A model generated the notes under the pieces. The model did no database searches, was not told the origin of the DNA, and saw only the letters and a list, made by a program, of their open reading frames with translations. Source: DAINBT01 sp036732785 (GTDB taxonomy: Bacteria > Planctomycetota > Phycisphaerae > Sedimentisphaerales > SM23-30). Taken from it: a stretch of DNA of 50,521 nt. Positions 25,864 to 35,185 of the stretch are shown in pieces; positions within the stretch are counted from its first letter, which is position 1; each line of letters starts with the position of its first letter. Location of the stretch: NCBI GenBank assembly GCA_964537505.1, contig CAZICK010000018.1:1-50521 (forward strand). The letters are read 5' to 3'. The position numbers were made by a program, and so were the translations under genes.

Positions 25864-26402
25864 CTAGCCAATTTACTCCTTCTATGGTTGTGACGACTGA
25901 CAAAACCAAGTAGTTGACACGAAACAATAATATTCTTGTTTTGCCATTTCTGCCTCCCACAACATCTTATTTTATAAGCAGTTGCAGCATTTTTAATTGT
26001 CTTGACACGATACCGACCAGGAAATTGCAAAACGGCTTCACAGCCATATTTTTTATTTATCATGCACTTGTTATTATATCATTTTCAGGCGACAAGCAAG
26101 ACAAAAACCCCGAACCCTCGGCATTCTGTAAGCCTTTATTTTTCAAAGAGTTACGCTTTTTTGTATCCCCAAATTAAAACCGCCGTGTTATAATTTATAA
26201 CTCCATTATACACAAAGGCTTACGTTGAGAAGGAGGATTTAGCCATACATCGATGGCGGTAAAGCGGTTTTTTCTATTGCAAGTTTTTGCGTCTTGTTTA
26301 TAATGAGCGACTTATATATTAAGATGCGCGCAGGTAATTTAGCGTTCTATTGTCCGGCGCATTATTGTACAGAGACGTATTGTCTAAAGGAGACGACAAG
26401 AA
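25864..26402. other. Divergent intergenic region between the sigma factor and the TPR/alpha-CTD gene
   Basis: 539 AT-rich bases separate two divergent operons. The right part contains a good promoter (26277-26304) for the + strand. The left part should hold the autoregulated promoter of the sigma operon, but I cannot identify its elements with confidence; a TTGACA at 25914 lacks a matching -10. No RNA gene or convincing small gene was seen. Confidence 0.45.
26277..26304 (+). promoter_or_regulatory. Predicted sigma70-type promoter of the TPR/alpha-CTD gene
   Basis: TTGCAA (26277-26282), a 16-base spacer and a perfect TATAAT (26299-26304), giving a leader of about 90 bases before ATG 26403. 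It faces away from the sigma operon. Confidence 0.5.
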
Positions 26403-27743
26403 ATGGAAGTTTCAAAATGGGAAATTTCAATGCTTTTGTCGGATACAGAGCCGTTGAGCGGAGATCAGTTTTTAAAATTGTGCCATGAGGTACACCAGAG
26501 CGAGAGCAAACGGATAGAGTTTGCCGATCTGCTGCACAAAAGAGTTAAGAAGGATGGTACCTCGCTGGCCGAGGATAGTGTAATGTCTTTGAAAGTGGCT
26601 CAGGGACTTTCTGTTTTGGGCAAATATGCCGAGGCGATCGATTGGCTTGACAAGGCAGGTTCTGGTAAACAGCAATCTTATCTCAAGGCGTGCTGCCTGC
26701 GTGAATTGGGCCAATATGACCAGGCTGTAAGTGAATTTGAACAAGCCGAGAGCAAGGGGCACGACAGCTTTGATGTGGCGGTGTCAATAGTGGGTTGTAT
26801 TCGTCTGATGGGGAATCTGGAAGAAGCCCAAAAAAGGCTCAAGCGCATTTCCCGGATCGGAGATATCCGCTCAGAATACCATTTTCAACTTGGCCGACTG
26901 AACGAGGCACAAGGCCTTTATGGGGAAGCCATCGATGAGTATGAACGTGCGGTCGCTCTGGATGGTGATCATCTGGAGGCGTTGTTTCGTCTGGCGTATA
27001 TGCACGACCTTTACAGCGACGAGGGAAAAGCCATTGAGTATTATCAACAGTGCATTAACAGGAACCTCGCACCGGTAAGTGCGTTACTGAATCTGGCGGT
27101 ACTCCACGAAGACAGGGAAGATTATTATTCGGCTCTCAGTTGTGTCAAAAAAGTGCTCAGAGCGTTTCCGAATCATAAACGGGCCAGGATGTACTTAAAA
27201 GACATCGAATCCAGTGTGACCATGTATTATGATGAGGATCAGGAGCGCCGTGTTGACCGCCGTAATAAAGTTCTGGAGATACCGATATCCGATTTTGAGT
27301 TGTCGGTTCGAAGCCGCAATTGCCTCAAGAAAATGAACATCAAAACTCTTGGCGATCTGCTGCGGGTGACCGAAACAGAATTACTGGCGTACAAAAACTT
27401 CGGTGAAACCAGTCTGCAGGAGATAAAAACTATCCTGACCTCCAAGGGGCTGCGTCTGGGCCAGATGCTGGAAGAACATAAAACCACCACAAGTGACGAT
27501 TCTGACCAGCTTCAGCCAGCGGAGGAGCAAAATGAAGTTTTGAGTATATCGGTAAACCAATTGCAAATGTCAGTTCGATCCCGCAAGTGCCTGGAGCACC
27601 TGAACATTGAGAATATCGGCGATCTTACCAGATGTACGGAGGCGGAGCTTTTAGGCTGTAAAAATTTCGGCATGACCAGTCTGAATGAAATAAAACAGGC
27701 CCTGAGAAAATATGGCCAGTCACTACGCCGACTCGAAGATTGA
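26403..27743 (+). CDS. TPR protein with two C-terminal RNA polymerase alpha-CTD-like domains
   Basis: 446 residues. Residues ~60-270 are TPR helices (for example YAEAIDWLDKAGSG, YDQAVSEFEQAES, YGEAIDEYERAVALDGDHLEALFRL). Two alpha-CTD domains follow, at about 289-355 and 378-446. Each has the RpoA signature: FELSVRSRNCLKKMNIKTLG with TETELLAYKNFGETSLQEIK, and LQMSVRSRKCLEHLNIENIG with TEAELLGCKNFGMTSLNEIK. The Arg corresponding to E. coli alpha R265 is kept in both; the LGKKSL loop is changed to FGETSL/FGMTSL. A role in DNA or transcription-factor contact is inferred. Start supported by AAGGAG about 10 bases upstream. Confidence 0.85.
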   Translation: MEVSKWEISMLLSDTEPLSGDQFLKLCHEVHQSESKRIEFADLLHKRVKKDGTSLAEDSVMSLKVAQGLSVLGKYAEAIDWLDKAGSGKQQSYLKACCLRELGQYDQAVSEFEQAESKGHDSFDVAVSIVGCIRLMGNLEEAQKRLKRISRIGDIRSEYHFQLGRLNEAQGLYGEAIDEYERAVALDGDHLEALFRLAYMHDLYSDEGKAIEYYQQCINRNLAPVSALLNLAVLHEDREDYYSALSCVKKVLRAFPNHKRARMYLKDIESSVTMYYDEDQERRVDRRNKVLEIPISDFELSVRSRNCLKKMNIKTLGDLLRVTETELLAYKNFGETSLQEIKTILTSKGLRLGQMLEEHKTTTSDDSDQLQPAEEQNEVLSISVNQLQMSVRSRKCLEHLNIENIGDLTRCTEAELLGCKNFGMTSLNEIKQALRKYGQSLRRLED

Positions 27744-28024
27744 TAATGCGTTTCAAGAACATCATGAAAAAATCGTCATTCCGACCGGGTCGATGTATTG
27801 GCGGGTGGCCCGGCGGAACGTGGCAATCGCCGGGTGTTGGGGCAATGAGATCGGGAGACAGGCCGTTGCAGCCGGTGTCTATCGATGCGGGTGTTTTTGC
27901 GGACGGCAAGTCAGTTGGAACCGAGTTGTCAGCAAGCCCGTTACCGAGGCGAATTCTGGTGTTGTTGCGAGCGCATTGATGAATCCAACATCGCTGATAG
28001 TCACGGTGAGGTTTTAGGTTTTTT

Positions 28025-29164
28025 ATGTTCGCCTTTACCGTGACAGCACAAAACAATAAGAACATGGCCCGTTGCGGCCGATTACAGACCCCGCACGGCC
28101 TGGTCGAGACGCCGGTTTTTATGCCGGTAGGTACGCGAGGAACGGTTAAAGGTATTTTACCGCGGCAGTTGCGTGAAGCCGGCGTGCAGATGATATTGGC
28201 CAATACGTACCACCTGCTTCTGCGGCCTGGAGCACAGGTGGTCCGAGACCTGGGAGGACTGCATCGGTTTATGGGCTGGGACGGTCCGATACTGACCGAC
28301 AGCGGCGGCTTTCAGGTGTTTTCACTGAAGTCGCTCAGGCGTATCGGCCGCGACGAAGTGGAATTTGCCTCGCATATTGACGGTGCGCGAGTAAGACTTG
28401 GCCCCGGAGTTGCTACGCGAGTACAGAACCAACTGGGCGCTGATATAGTCATGGCGTTCGATGAATGTGTGGAATTGCCGTGCTCACGGGAACGAATGCA
28501 GGATGTGGTGGACCGAACGATTCGATGGGCTGGTCAGTCGAAGGCGGCACACGAGCGAGACGACCAGTGGATGTTTGGTATCGTCCAGGGCGGCACCGAT
28601 AAACAGTTGAGAAGTTACTGTTGTGAAAAGTTAATAGAGTTGGATTTTCCCGGCTATGCCATTGGCGGCCTGAGCGTAGGTGAAAGCCACGAACAGATGA
28701 TCGAGACAGTGGCGTTTACCGCCCCGCTGTTGCCGCAAGAGGGGCCGCGTTACCTTATGGGCGTAGGTACTCCTCGCGATCTGGTGGCGGCTATTGGAGC
28801 TGGTATAGATATGTTCGACTGCGTTATGCCGACGCGAAATGCCCGGCATTCCAGCGCGTTTACCCGCAGTGGAACGCTCAAGCTGAGAAACGAGCAATAT
28901 AAATTACAAACCGCCCCGCTGGATGAAGAGTGTGATTGTTATACCTGCCGGAACTTTTCCCGCGGTTATCTGCGGCATTTGTTCATGGTGGATGACAAAC
29001 AGCCGGAGATAGCCGGGCCTGTTTTGGTTTCGCTGCACAATATCGCGTTTTTCCAGTGGCTGATGGCCCAGGCCCGAGCGGCCGTTAGTGAAAATCGCTA
29101 CGAAGACTGGGCCCGACAGTGGGCCGATTATGACATAGACAGAAAAAATAACAACGATGTTTGA
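28025..29164 (+). CDS. tgt: tRNA-guanine transglycosylase
   Basis: 379 residues, the full length of bacterial Tgt. Visible are TPHGLVETPVFMPVGT at the start, the active-site LTDSGGFQVFSL (general-base Asp), YAIGGLSVGE, the nucleophile Asp in MFDCVMPTRNARH, and the zinc site CDCYTCRNFSRGYLRHLF. It exchanges guanine-34 for preQ1 in tRNAs with GUN anticodons. It heads a tgt-yajC-secDF arrangement that is widespread in bacteria. 281 bases of unassigned sequence precede it. Confidence 0.95.
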   Translation: MFAFTVTAQNNKNMARCGRLQTPHGLVETPVFMPVGTRGTVKGILPRQLREAGVQMILANTYHLLLRPGAQVVRDLGGLHRFMGWDGPILTDSGGFQVFSLKSLRRIGRDEVEFASHIDGARVRLGPGVATRVQNQLGADIVMAFDECVELPCSRERMQDVVDRTIRWAGQSKAAHERDDQWMFGIVQGGTDKQLRSYCCEKLIELDFPGYAIGGLSVGESHEQMIETVAFTAPLLPQEGPRYLMGVGTPRDLVAAIGAGIDMFDCVMPTRNARHSSAFTRSGTLKLRNEQYKLQTAPLDEECDCYTCRNFSRGYLRHLFMVDDKQPEIAGPVLVSLHNIAFFQWLMAQARAAVSENRYEDWARQWADYDIDRKNNNDV

Positions 29165-29184
29165 TTTTTACGGAAGGAATATCA

Positions 29185-29622
29185 ATGGAAGATTTTTTAC
29201 TATTAGCACAGGGTGAACCGGCGCCGGGCGCAGAATCGGCTACGGAAGGCGCCGCGACAAACCACAATGAAAGCATAACCAAACAGGACTCGACAAATGA
29301 TAACGGCACGGCCAAACAGCCGCCCAGGGGAGGTCTGTTTGATTCCAGTTTCGTCTGGGTAATGCTGCTGATGTTTGCGGTGATCTATTTTGTGATGATG
29401 CGTCCCCAGAAAAAGAAACAGCAGCAACATAAAGACATGCTGGGTAATCTGAAAAAGAATGACCGGGTACGGACCATCGGCGGTATTATCGGGACCATTG
29501 TCGATGTTCGCGACGACGAGGTGGTGCTCAAGATCGATGAATCGACCAATACCAAGATACATCTGGTGCGAAGTGCTGTCAGCACCGTTTTTAGCGAAGA
29601 GCAGGGAGATCAAAGGAGATAA
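29185..29622 (+). CDS. yajC: Sec translocase accessory protein YajC
   Basis: 145 residues: a hydrophilic N-terminal ~55 residues rich in Ala/Thr/Asn (longer than usual), one membrane helix (SSFVWVMLLMFAVIYFVMM), the family signature MRPQKKKQQQHKDMLGNLKK, then DRVRTIGGIIGTIVDV and a small beta domain. It associates with SecDF to support protein export. ATG 29185 preferred, after GGAAGGAA; it follows tgt by 20 bases, so they are co-transcribed. Confidence 0.9.
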   Translation: MEDFLLLAQGEPAPGAESATEGAATNHNESITKQDSTNDNGTAKQPPRGGLFDSSFVWVMLLMFAVIYFVMMRPQKKKQQQHKDMLGNLKKNDRVRTIGGIIGTIVDVRDDEVVLKIDESTNTKIHLVRSAVSTVFSEEQGDQRR

Positions 29623-29645
29623 TAAACCAGGAGATCGGCAGGTGC

Positions 29646-29683
29646 GGTTCTGGGGCAACTACCCCAGGGTGTCTCTGCGAACC
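29646..29683 (+). other. Structured element between yajC and secDF
   Basis: A perfect 6-bp stem CTGGGG/CCCCAG (29650-29667, loop CAACTA) is nested inside an outer GGTTC/GAACC pairing (29646-29683). TTTTT follows ~10 bases later, too far for a standard terminator. It could be an attenuator or mRNA-stability element in the 128-base yajC-secDF gap. It matches no riboswitch that I recognise. Confidence 0.4.
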
Positions 29684-29750
29684 AACAGTTTTTGAACAGG
29701 CAAAAATTAATGGCAACAATTGGTAAAAATCAGAAGTAAAAGGCGATTTT

Positions 29751-32700
29751 ATGAACAAGAATCTATTTTGGAAATTCAGTTTTGTGGGTTTATTGATAGT
29801 AATGTGCATTTTGAGCGTTTATCCTCCCGGGAAGAAGCTCAAGCTGGGAATCGATCTGGCCGGTGGTACGAGTCTGCTTTACCGGATTGACACTACCGAT
29901 CTGAACGATTGGGAAAAACGTGAGATCGCTCAGACGATGATTCGCATTTTACAGCAGCGTATCGATCCGGGTAACAAACGCAATCTTGTTTGGCGTCCGA
30001 ACGGTAATGACTGTATCGAAATCCAGATGCCGCTGGCTGAGCAGGCAACCATAGATCTCCGCAAAGCGTATCAGACAAAATGTGATGCCGTGGAGAATCA
30101 GAACCTGAATATGCGTTTGGTACGTCAGGCGCTGGTCAAGCCGGCTGGTATGAGTCAGGCTGATTATCAGGATAAGCGCCAGAGGGAGTTTGACAAACTC
30201 GCCGGCGGTTCTGAGGGCAACAGTCGTCTGGAGTTGCTGAAGAAACTGGGCGAGGCCCAGGATGCCCTGACGGAAGGCAAGGCCCGGCGCGAAGCGGCAC
30301 TGGAAGCTGAAAAAAAACTGAGCGACAAACTCGACGAAGCTAAAATCAACCTGGCCGGTGTCGATGCCCTATATCAGCAATGGAATCAGTTGGACGATCC
30401 GAACCGGACCATACAAACAGATCGCCTGACAAAAGGAGACGACAACAACAAAACCCTGGTCCTGGAATACATCAAAACGCGTCAGGAACTGGGCCAGGCA
30501 CGTAAGGCCATTAGCCAGAAAGAGGAAGGTCTCGAGGACAAGAAGAAACAGGCACTGATGGACCTGGAGAACGCCAATATTGACCTGACCCGGCTGGAAA
30601 AATTTCTCGATAAAACAAAAAAACGTACGGAAGAAATAGAACAGTTTAAAAGCGGTCATCCCGAAGCGGAGGTGTTGATCGACGAGTTGGTCGCGGCCTA
30701 CGATGCTTACGCTAAAATAGCCGGCCGGCTCGATGATCCCGAAGATCTCAAACGTCAGTTGCAAGGCTCGGGTGTGTTGGAATTTCGCATTCTGCCGCAG
30801 GTGACCGAGACCGACCGTAAGTTATCAGAGGGCGAAATCAAGAACTTTATGGATCGGCTGGAACAATATGGTCCCAAAAAAGCCAGTGACGAAAATTATG
30901 TTTGGGAAAAAATCAAAAACCCCGATGAGTTCAAAACCAGCGGCACCATTACCGGGGTTTTCGCAGAGGAGCGGTATGTTCTGACATCGAACCAGCCGGA
31001 TGAGGCTTTGCTGCATGTGACCGCCGGCGATGTCTGGCGGCTGGAAAAGGCCCGGATTGGTACCGACAGCCTCGGCGGCTGGGCGGTAAACTTTAATTTT
31101 AATGAGATCGGGGCGAATCTCTTCTGGAAACTGACCAAAAATAATATTGATCGGCCTTTATGCATCCTTCTGGATGACGAGGCCATTTCAGCTCCTAACA
31201 TTAATTCTGCGATTCGCGAGTCGGGACAGATCACCGGCCAATTCAATCAGTTAGAGGCGCAAGACCTGGTCGATAAGCTGAACGCCGGTTCACTGCCGGC
31301 GAGACTGGGTGACGAGCCAATCAGCGTCAACACGATCGGTCCGACAATGGGTCGTGACAACCTTCGGTCTAGTCTCATCGCCGGCAAATACAGTCTGATA
31401 GTGGTGGTTGTTTTTATGATACTCTACTATCATATCGCGGGTTCTCTTTCGGCTTTGGCTCTGGTTTTGAACCTGCTGATAGTTATCGGTGTTATGGCTT
31501 TCAGCCGGGCTACGTTTACTATGCCGGGTATCGCCGGGCTGATCCTGACTATCGGCATGGCGGTCGATGCCAACGTGCTGATTTTCGAGCGCATTCGTGA
31601 AGAACAGGCCCGCGGCTCTTCTCTGCGAATAGCGATCAAAAACGGTTTCGATCGCGCGTTCCGCACCATTTTTGACTCCAACGCCACGACTGTTCTTGTC
31701 GCTTTGATTTTGTGGATTTTTGCCTCCGAAGAGGTCAAGGGCTTTGCCCTGACATTGATGATCGGTCTTGTCAGCAACTTATTCACCGCCGTGTTTGTGA
31801 CTCGTATGGTATTCGATTTTCTGACCAGCCGCGGAATTATCAAGAACAATTTGTCCATGCTGCATATTATCGAAAACCCCAAAATCGATTGGCTGGGCAA
31901 ACGGACCATATTCTGGACCATCTCCGCTCTGCTGGTACTGGGCAGTTGGGTGGTCTTTCTGGCCCGCGACGAAACCAATCCCAAGTACGCAATCGAATTC
32001 ACCGGCGGTACCAGTATTCACGTAATACTTACTGAAAAAGGCGTCAACGAGTGGCTGACGGACCAGGACAAACAACTCACCGCCGAGGACCAGGCTTTGG
32101 TCCTGCGCGAAAAAATAGAGCAGGCGGTCCGTAACGAAACGGACAATCCTCTGTTAATGGCGGCGGGGGTTCAGCGTATCGGCCCTGCCGAACAGCATAG
32201 GTTCGAGATCGTCACCACCGAAACCAACCGGGTTGAAGTAACCCTTAAGTTGGACGAGAAAAATAAAATGACCGCAGTGGAAATCCAGGACGCACTTCGC
32301 CTGGCTGCGGCGAATCTCGGAGACCGGCGCATGGAATCTGCAACCGTACAGGAACAAGCCTCCGCAGGCACCTTTCTCATAGAAACCAAACAGACCGCCC
32401 TCGATAAGATCAACAGCGTTTTGGAGCAGGCTTTGCCGATATCCAAATATAACTATACGGAGACAAAGAAAACCAATAGAATTGTCAGTGATGCAATATT
32501 TAGTGCCTTGGGTGATAAACTCGATGTGCTTGCCGACCTGGCGCCGACTTACGTGGCTGGCGAGCCGATTACGGATGAGTTGATCAGTCAAAAACCATAC
32601 CTGAGTGAATTTACGGGCGGGTTGTACCTGAAATATAATTTCGGCAGCGACCGAACCGAAACGCTGGACCGACTCCAAAGACGCCTGACACAAAGTCGCT

Positions 32701-33527
32701 TCAAGAGTGAATTCGAACAGTTCGGCCATGAGGAAGCCCATTTGTTCGCTCCCGACAACAACAGCGAGGGACCGGACGACATGTTGCAGGGGATCGAACT
32801 GGCGGTGATCTCAAAGGACGTTGTCTATGAAGGCAGCAGGGACGAGCCGTGGACCAAATTCGAAGCCAACGAAACCGAGCGGTTTACACAACTGTTACAG
32901 TGGCAGACTTCTCTGCCGCAGGTGACGCAGATCGATCCTTCGGTGGGCCATAAGAGTATGAACGACACCTTGATCGCGATTGTTGTTTCAATGCTGGCAA
33001 TTATCGTCTATATCTGGATGCGTTTTGGTGACGCGCGGTTCGGCATGGCGGCGGTCGTGGCGTTGATACACGACGTTAGTATCACGATGGGATTGGTGGC
33101 GGCCTCGGCGTGGCTGGCCAAAACTTCGGTGGGTAATCTGCTGTTGATCAGTGACTTCAAGATCGATCTGCCGATGATCGCCGCGTTCCTGACTGTAATC
33201 GGTTATTCACTGAACGACACCATTGTAATATTCGACCGTATTCGTGAGAATCGTGGCAAGTTAGCTACGCTCTCGTCAAATATCATCAACAGTAGTATCA
33301 ATCAGACCCTCTCCCGAACCTTACTGACCGGGACGACTACTCTGTTTGTGCTGGTGATCATGTACATCTGGGGCGGAGCAGGTCTGCGAGGCTTTAATTA
33401 TGTGTTGATTATCGGTATAGTGATAGGTACTTACTCCTCGGTCGGAATTGCCGCCCCGTTGCTGTACATGTACGGCACGAAAGCGGGAGCAGACGTTACA
33501 GATAAATCGTCTAATAATAGTAAATGA
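29751..33527 (+). CDS. secDF: Fused SecD-SecF protein-export membrane protein with long coiled-coil insert
   Basis: 1258 residues. The SecD half starts with a membrane helix and KLGIDLAGGTSLLYRID; the P1 domain resumes at LEFRILPQ; the SecD membrane bundle has YSLIVVVVFMILYYHIAGSL and LTIGMAVDANVLIFERIREE. The SecF half begins near GKRTIFWTISALLVLGSW, with YAIEFTGGTS, a periplasmic domain, then SMLAIIVYIWMRFGD and TVIGYSLNDTIVIFDRIREN. The fused protein uses the proton gradient to pull exported proteins through SecYEG. About 190 residues of charged coiled coil (about 130-320) split the first periplasmic domain, making it longer than the usual ~750-1000-residue fusions. Confidence 0.94.
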   Translation: MNKNLFWKFSFVGLLIVMCILSVYPPGKKLKLGIDLAGGTSLLYRIDTTDLNDWEKREIAQTMIRILQQRIDPGNKRNLVWRPNGNDCIEIQMPLAEQATIDLRKAYQTKCDAVENQNLNMRLVRQALVKPAGMSQADYQDKRQREFDKLAGGSEGNSRLELLKKLGEAQDALTEGKARREAALEAEKKLSDKLDEAKINLAGVDALYQQWNQLDDPNRTIQTDRLTKGDDNNKTLVLEYIKTRQELGQARKAISQKEEGLEDKKKQALMDLENANIDLTRLEKFLDKTKKRTEEIEQFKSGHPEAEVLIDELVAAYDAYAKIAGRLDDPEDLKRQLQGSGVLEFRILPQVTETDRKLSEGEIKNFMDRLEQYGPKKASDENYVWEKIKNPDEFKTSGTITGVFAEERYVLTSNQPDEALLHVTAGDVWRLEKARIGTDSLGGWAVNFNFNEIGANLFWKLTKNNIDRPLCILLDDEAISAPNINSAIRESGQITGQFNQLEAQDLVDKLNAGSLPARLGDEPISVNTIGPTMGRDNLRSSLIAGKYSLIVVVVFMILYYHIAGSLSALALVLNLLIVIGVMAFSRATFTMPGIAGLILTIGMAVDANVLIFERIREEQARGSSLRIAIKNGFDRAFRTIFDSNATTVLVALILWIFASEEVKGFALTLMIGLVSNLFTAVFVTRMVFDFLTSRGIIKNNLSMLHIIENPKIDWLGKRTIFWTISALLVLGSWVVFLARDETNPKYAIEFTGGTSIHVILTEKGVNEWLTDQDKQLTAEDQALVLREKIEQAVRNETDNPLLMAAGVQRIGPAEQHRFEIVTTETNRVEVTLKLDEKNKMTAVEIQDALRLAAANLGDRRMESATVQEQASAGTFLIETKQTALDKINSVLEQALPISKYNYTETKKTNRIVSDAIFSALGDKLDVLADLAPTYVAGEPITDELISQKPYLSEFTGGLYLKYNFGSDRTETLDRLQRRLTQSRFKSEFEQFGHEEAHLFAPDNNSEGPDDMLQGIELAVISKDVVYEGSRDEPWTKFEANETERFTQLLQWQTSLPQVTQIDPSVGHKSMNDTLIAIVVSMLAIIVYIWMRFGDARFGMAAVVALIHDVSITMGLVAASAWLAKTSVGNLLLISDFKIDLPMIAAFLTVIGYSLNDTIVIFDRIRENRGKLATLSSNIINSSINQTLSRTLLTGTTTLFVLVIMYIWGGAGLRGFNYVLIIGIVIGTYSSVGIAAPLLYMYGTKAGADVTDKSSNNSK

Positions 33528-33553
33528 CCGCAAGGTTGAGGGAGGATCCGTTT

Positions 33554-34033
33554 ATGAAAAACGACATAAAAATAGGTGTTGTGCTGGGTATTGTGATAGT
33601 AGCGGTAGCGATATATTTCTTTGTCTCCGGCAATGATCAATCCGATTCTCGTTCTCCTGACACCAACCTGTCGCCAGGTGAACGACCGTCGGTTGTGGAA
33701 CCGGAACCTGCTTTGCCCGTCGGGCAGAAAAGTGTATCTCCAGCCCTTGACAAACTGCCTGTTATCGAAGCGCCGCAGGTGGAGCCGCCAAAACCACCGA
33801 CCGTAGAGCGACCAAAGCCGCAGTCCGAACCTGAGCTGGCCAAGCCGCAACCCCGATACCACATAGTAGCCAAGGGTGAAAACCTCTACAAAATATCCGA
33901 ACAGTATTACGGCCACGGTCAGCACGCCAAGGTGATTCTCAACGCCAATCGGAACATTATCACCGATCCTGACAAACTTCAGCCGGGGTGGAAACTGAGA
34001 ATTCCCTACCCGGAAGATATTATCGGTCGCTGA
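33554..34033 (+). CDS. Membrane-anchored LysM-domain protein
   Basis: 159 residues: an N-terminal membrane helix (GVVLGIVIVAVAIYFFVSG), a proline-rich spacer of about 70 residues and a C-terminal LysM motif (YHIVAKGENLYKISEQYYGHGQHAKVILNANRN followed by LQPGWKLRIP). LysM binds peptidoglycan, so this protein probably links the membrane to the wall. GGGAGG lies 8 bases upstream of ATG 33554. It begins 26 bases after secDF ends and is likely in the same operon. Confidence 0.85.
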   Translation: MKNDIKIGVVLGIVIVAVAIYFFVSGNDQSDSRSPDTNLSPGERPSVVEPEPALPVGQKSVSPALDKLPVIEAPQVEPPKPPTVERPKPQSEPELAKPQPRYHIVAKGENLYKISEQYYGHGQHAKVILNANRNIITDPDKLQPGWKLRIPYPEDIIGR

Positions 34034-34275
34034 CCGGGCCGGAGAGGTTAGTCATATCTTTTGGCGAAGGCTATGTTCCTGGTCCGCTGGGGCGGTACGG
34101 CATACTCACACGCGGCTTACCAGTGTTGGCAGGCAAGTATGTCTGAGCTTTGTAAAACCGCGCCACTGGCGAGCGAACCGGGGAAGTTAATCACCTCTTT
34201 TGACTCATGCGGAGATTTTGCCGAGTTATCACCATAGAGCGACAAGGCTTGATGGTTGGTTTGTTGGAGTGTTGT

Positions 34276-35163
34276 ATGAGTCCAGTGCAAATCGCTGCCG
34301 CGACAGTTGAAACTTCTGTTAGCAGGAGGCAATCTCTGACTATCAAGCGTTGCCATGGTTTGGGCAATGTTGTTTGTCTGCTGCCGGTGCTGGCCAGGCT
34401 CAGAGATCAGGGCTATACAATTAGAATGGTTATTCGCCCGGAATGGCTTCATACATTTTCAATGCTGATGCCCGAGATTTACTGGACAGATCGGACTGAA
34501 GATGATGCCGTTGATTTGGATGAACTGACCAGTTCCCTTCAACCGACCGAACACCGAACCGATGAATTGGGCCGACTGCTGGGGCTGAATCCGCCTTTTC
34601 GGTCCCCTCATCTGGTTGTCCCGGAGGCATGGACGGAACCGTTCGACAGCTTGGCCGGGAGTATCGTTTTTGCGCCGGAAGGAGGCCATCCTTCCCGAAC
34701 CTGGCCCACGGAAAAAGCTGCCATGCTCAGGGAATATCTCCAGGACGAAAAACTGGTGTTGATTGGTATCGATCCTCAGCCGGAAATACCATGCGACCAG
34801 GACCTGCGCGGACAGTTAGAGTTGCACGAGTTGTTGGGTGTTTTGACAGTTGCCGATACGGTGGTGACCATGGATTCCGGTGTATTGCACTTGGCGGCGG
34901 CGTTGGGTACGCCTGCCGTGGCTATCTTTGGCGGGGTAGATCCGGATTTCAGAGTTCGCCAGGACCAGCGTGTGGTGGCCATGCAGACATCTCTCGATTG
35001 TTGTCCATGCAACAAAAACGAAATTTGTTCCGGCAGATTCCCTTGTGTCCGCAGCGCCGAGCCTGGCGATGTGATATATGCTATTCAAATGGCCCGAAAG
35101 ACCGAGAAACGATTGCTATATGCCGTACCGGCAAAAAAAAACGGCCAAAACGCACATACTTAA
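34276..35163 (+). CDS. Glycosyltransferase family 9 (heptosyltransferase-like)
   Basis: 295 residues. LTIKRCHGLGNVVCLLPVLARLRDQ is the N-terminal GT9 signature, and VTMDSGVLHLAAALGTPAVAIFGGVDP is the C-terminal nucleotide-sugar site with the D-S/T-G-x-x-H motif. A Cys-rich stretch DCCPCNKNEIC near residue 245 is typical of several GT9 proteins. It probably adds a heptose or similar sugar to LPS or a surface glycan. GGAG before ATG 34276 sets the start. It converges on a family 4 transferase 22 bases away. Confidence 0.85.
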   Translation: MSPVQIAAATVETSVSRRQSLTIKRCHGLGNVVCLLPVLARLRDQGYTIRMVIRPEWLHTFSMLMPEIYWTDRTEDDAVDLDELTSSLQPTEHRTDELGRLLGLNPPFRSPHLVVPEAWTEPFDSLAGSIVFAPEGGHPSRTWPTEKAAMLREYLQDEKLVLIGIDPQPEIPCDQDLRGQLELHELLGVLTVADTVVTMDSGVLHLAAALGTPAVAIFGGVDPDFRVRQDQRVVAMQTSLDCCPCNKNEICSGRFPCVRSAEPGDVIYAIQMARKTEKRLLYAVPAKKNGQNAHT

Positions 35164-35185
35164 CCAGGAGCAGTATGGTAATAAA

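Noticed and set aside
25914..25940. TTGACA near the sigma factor gene as a promoter
   Set aside because: No -10 at acceptable spacing on the + strand and wrong direction for the sigma gene.
27775..27800. CGACC/GGTCG inverted repeat as a terminator or REP copy
   Set aside because: Short stem, no T-run, and only a loose resemblance to the hairpin at 112-132.
27740..27979. Small open frame between the TPR gene and tgt
   Set aside because: Overlaps the end of the TPR gene, no ribosome-binding site and no recognisable motif; the 281-base gap is left unassigned.
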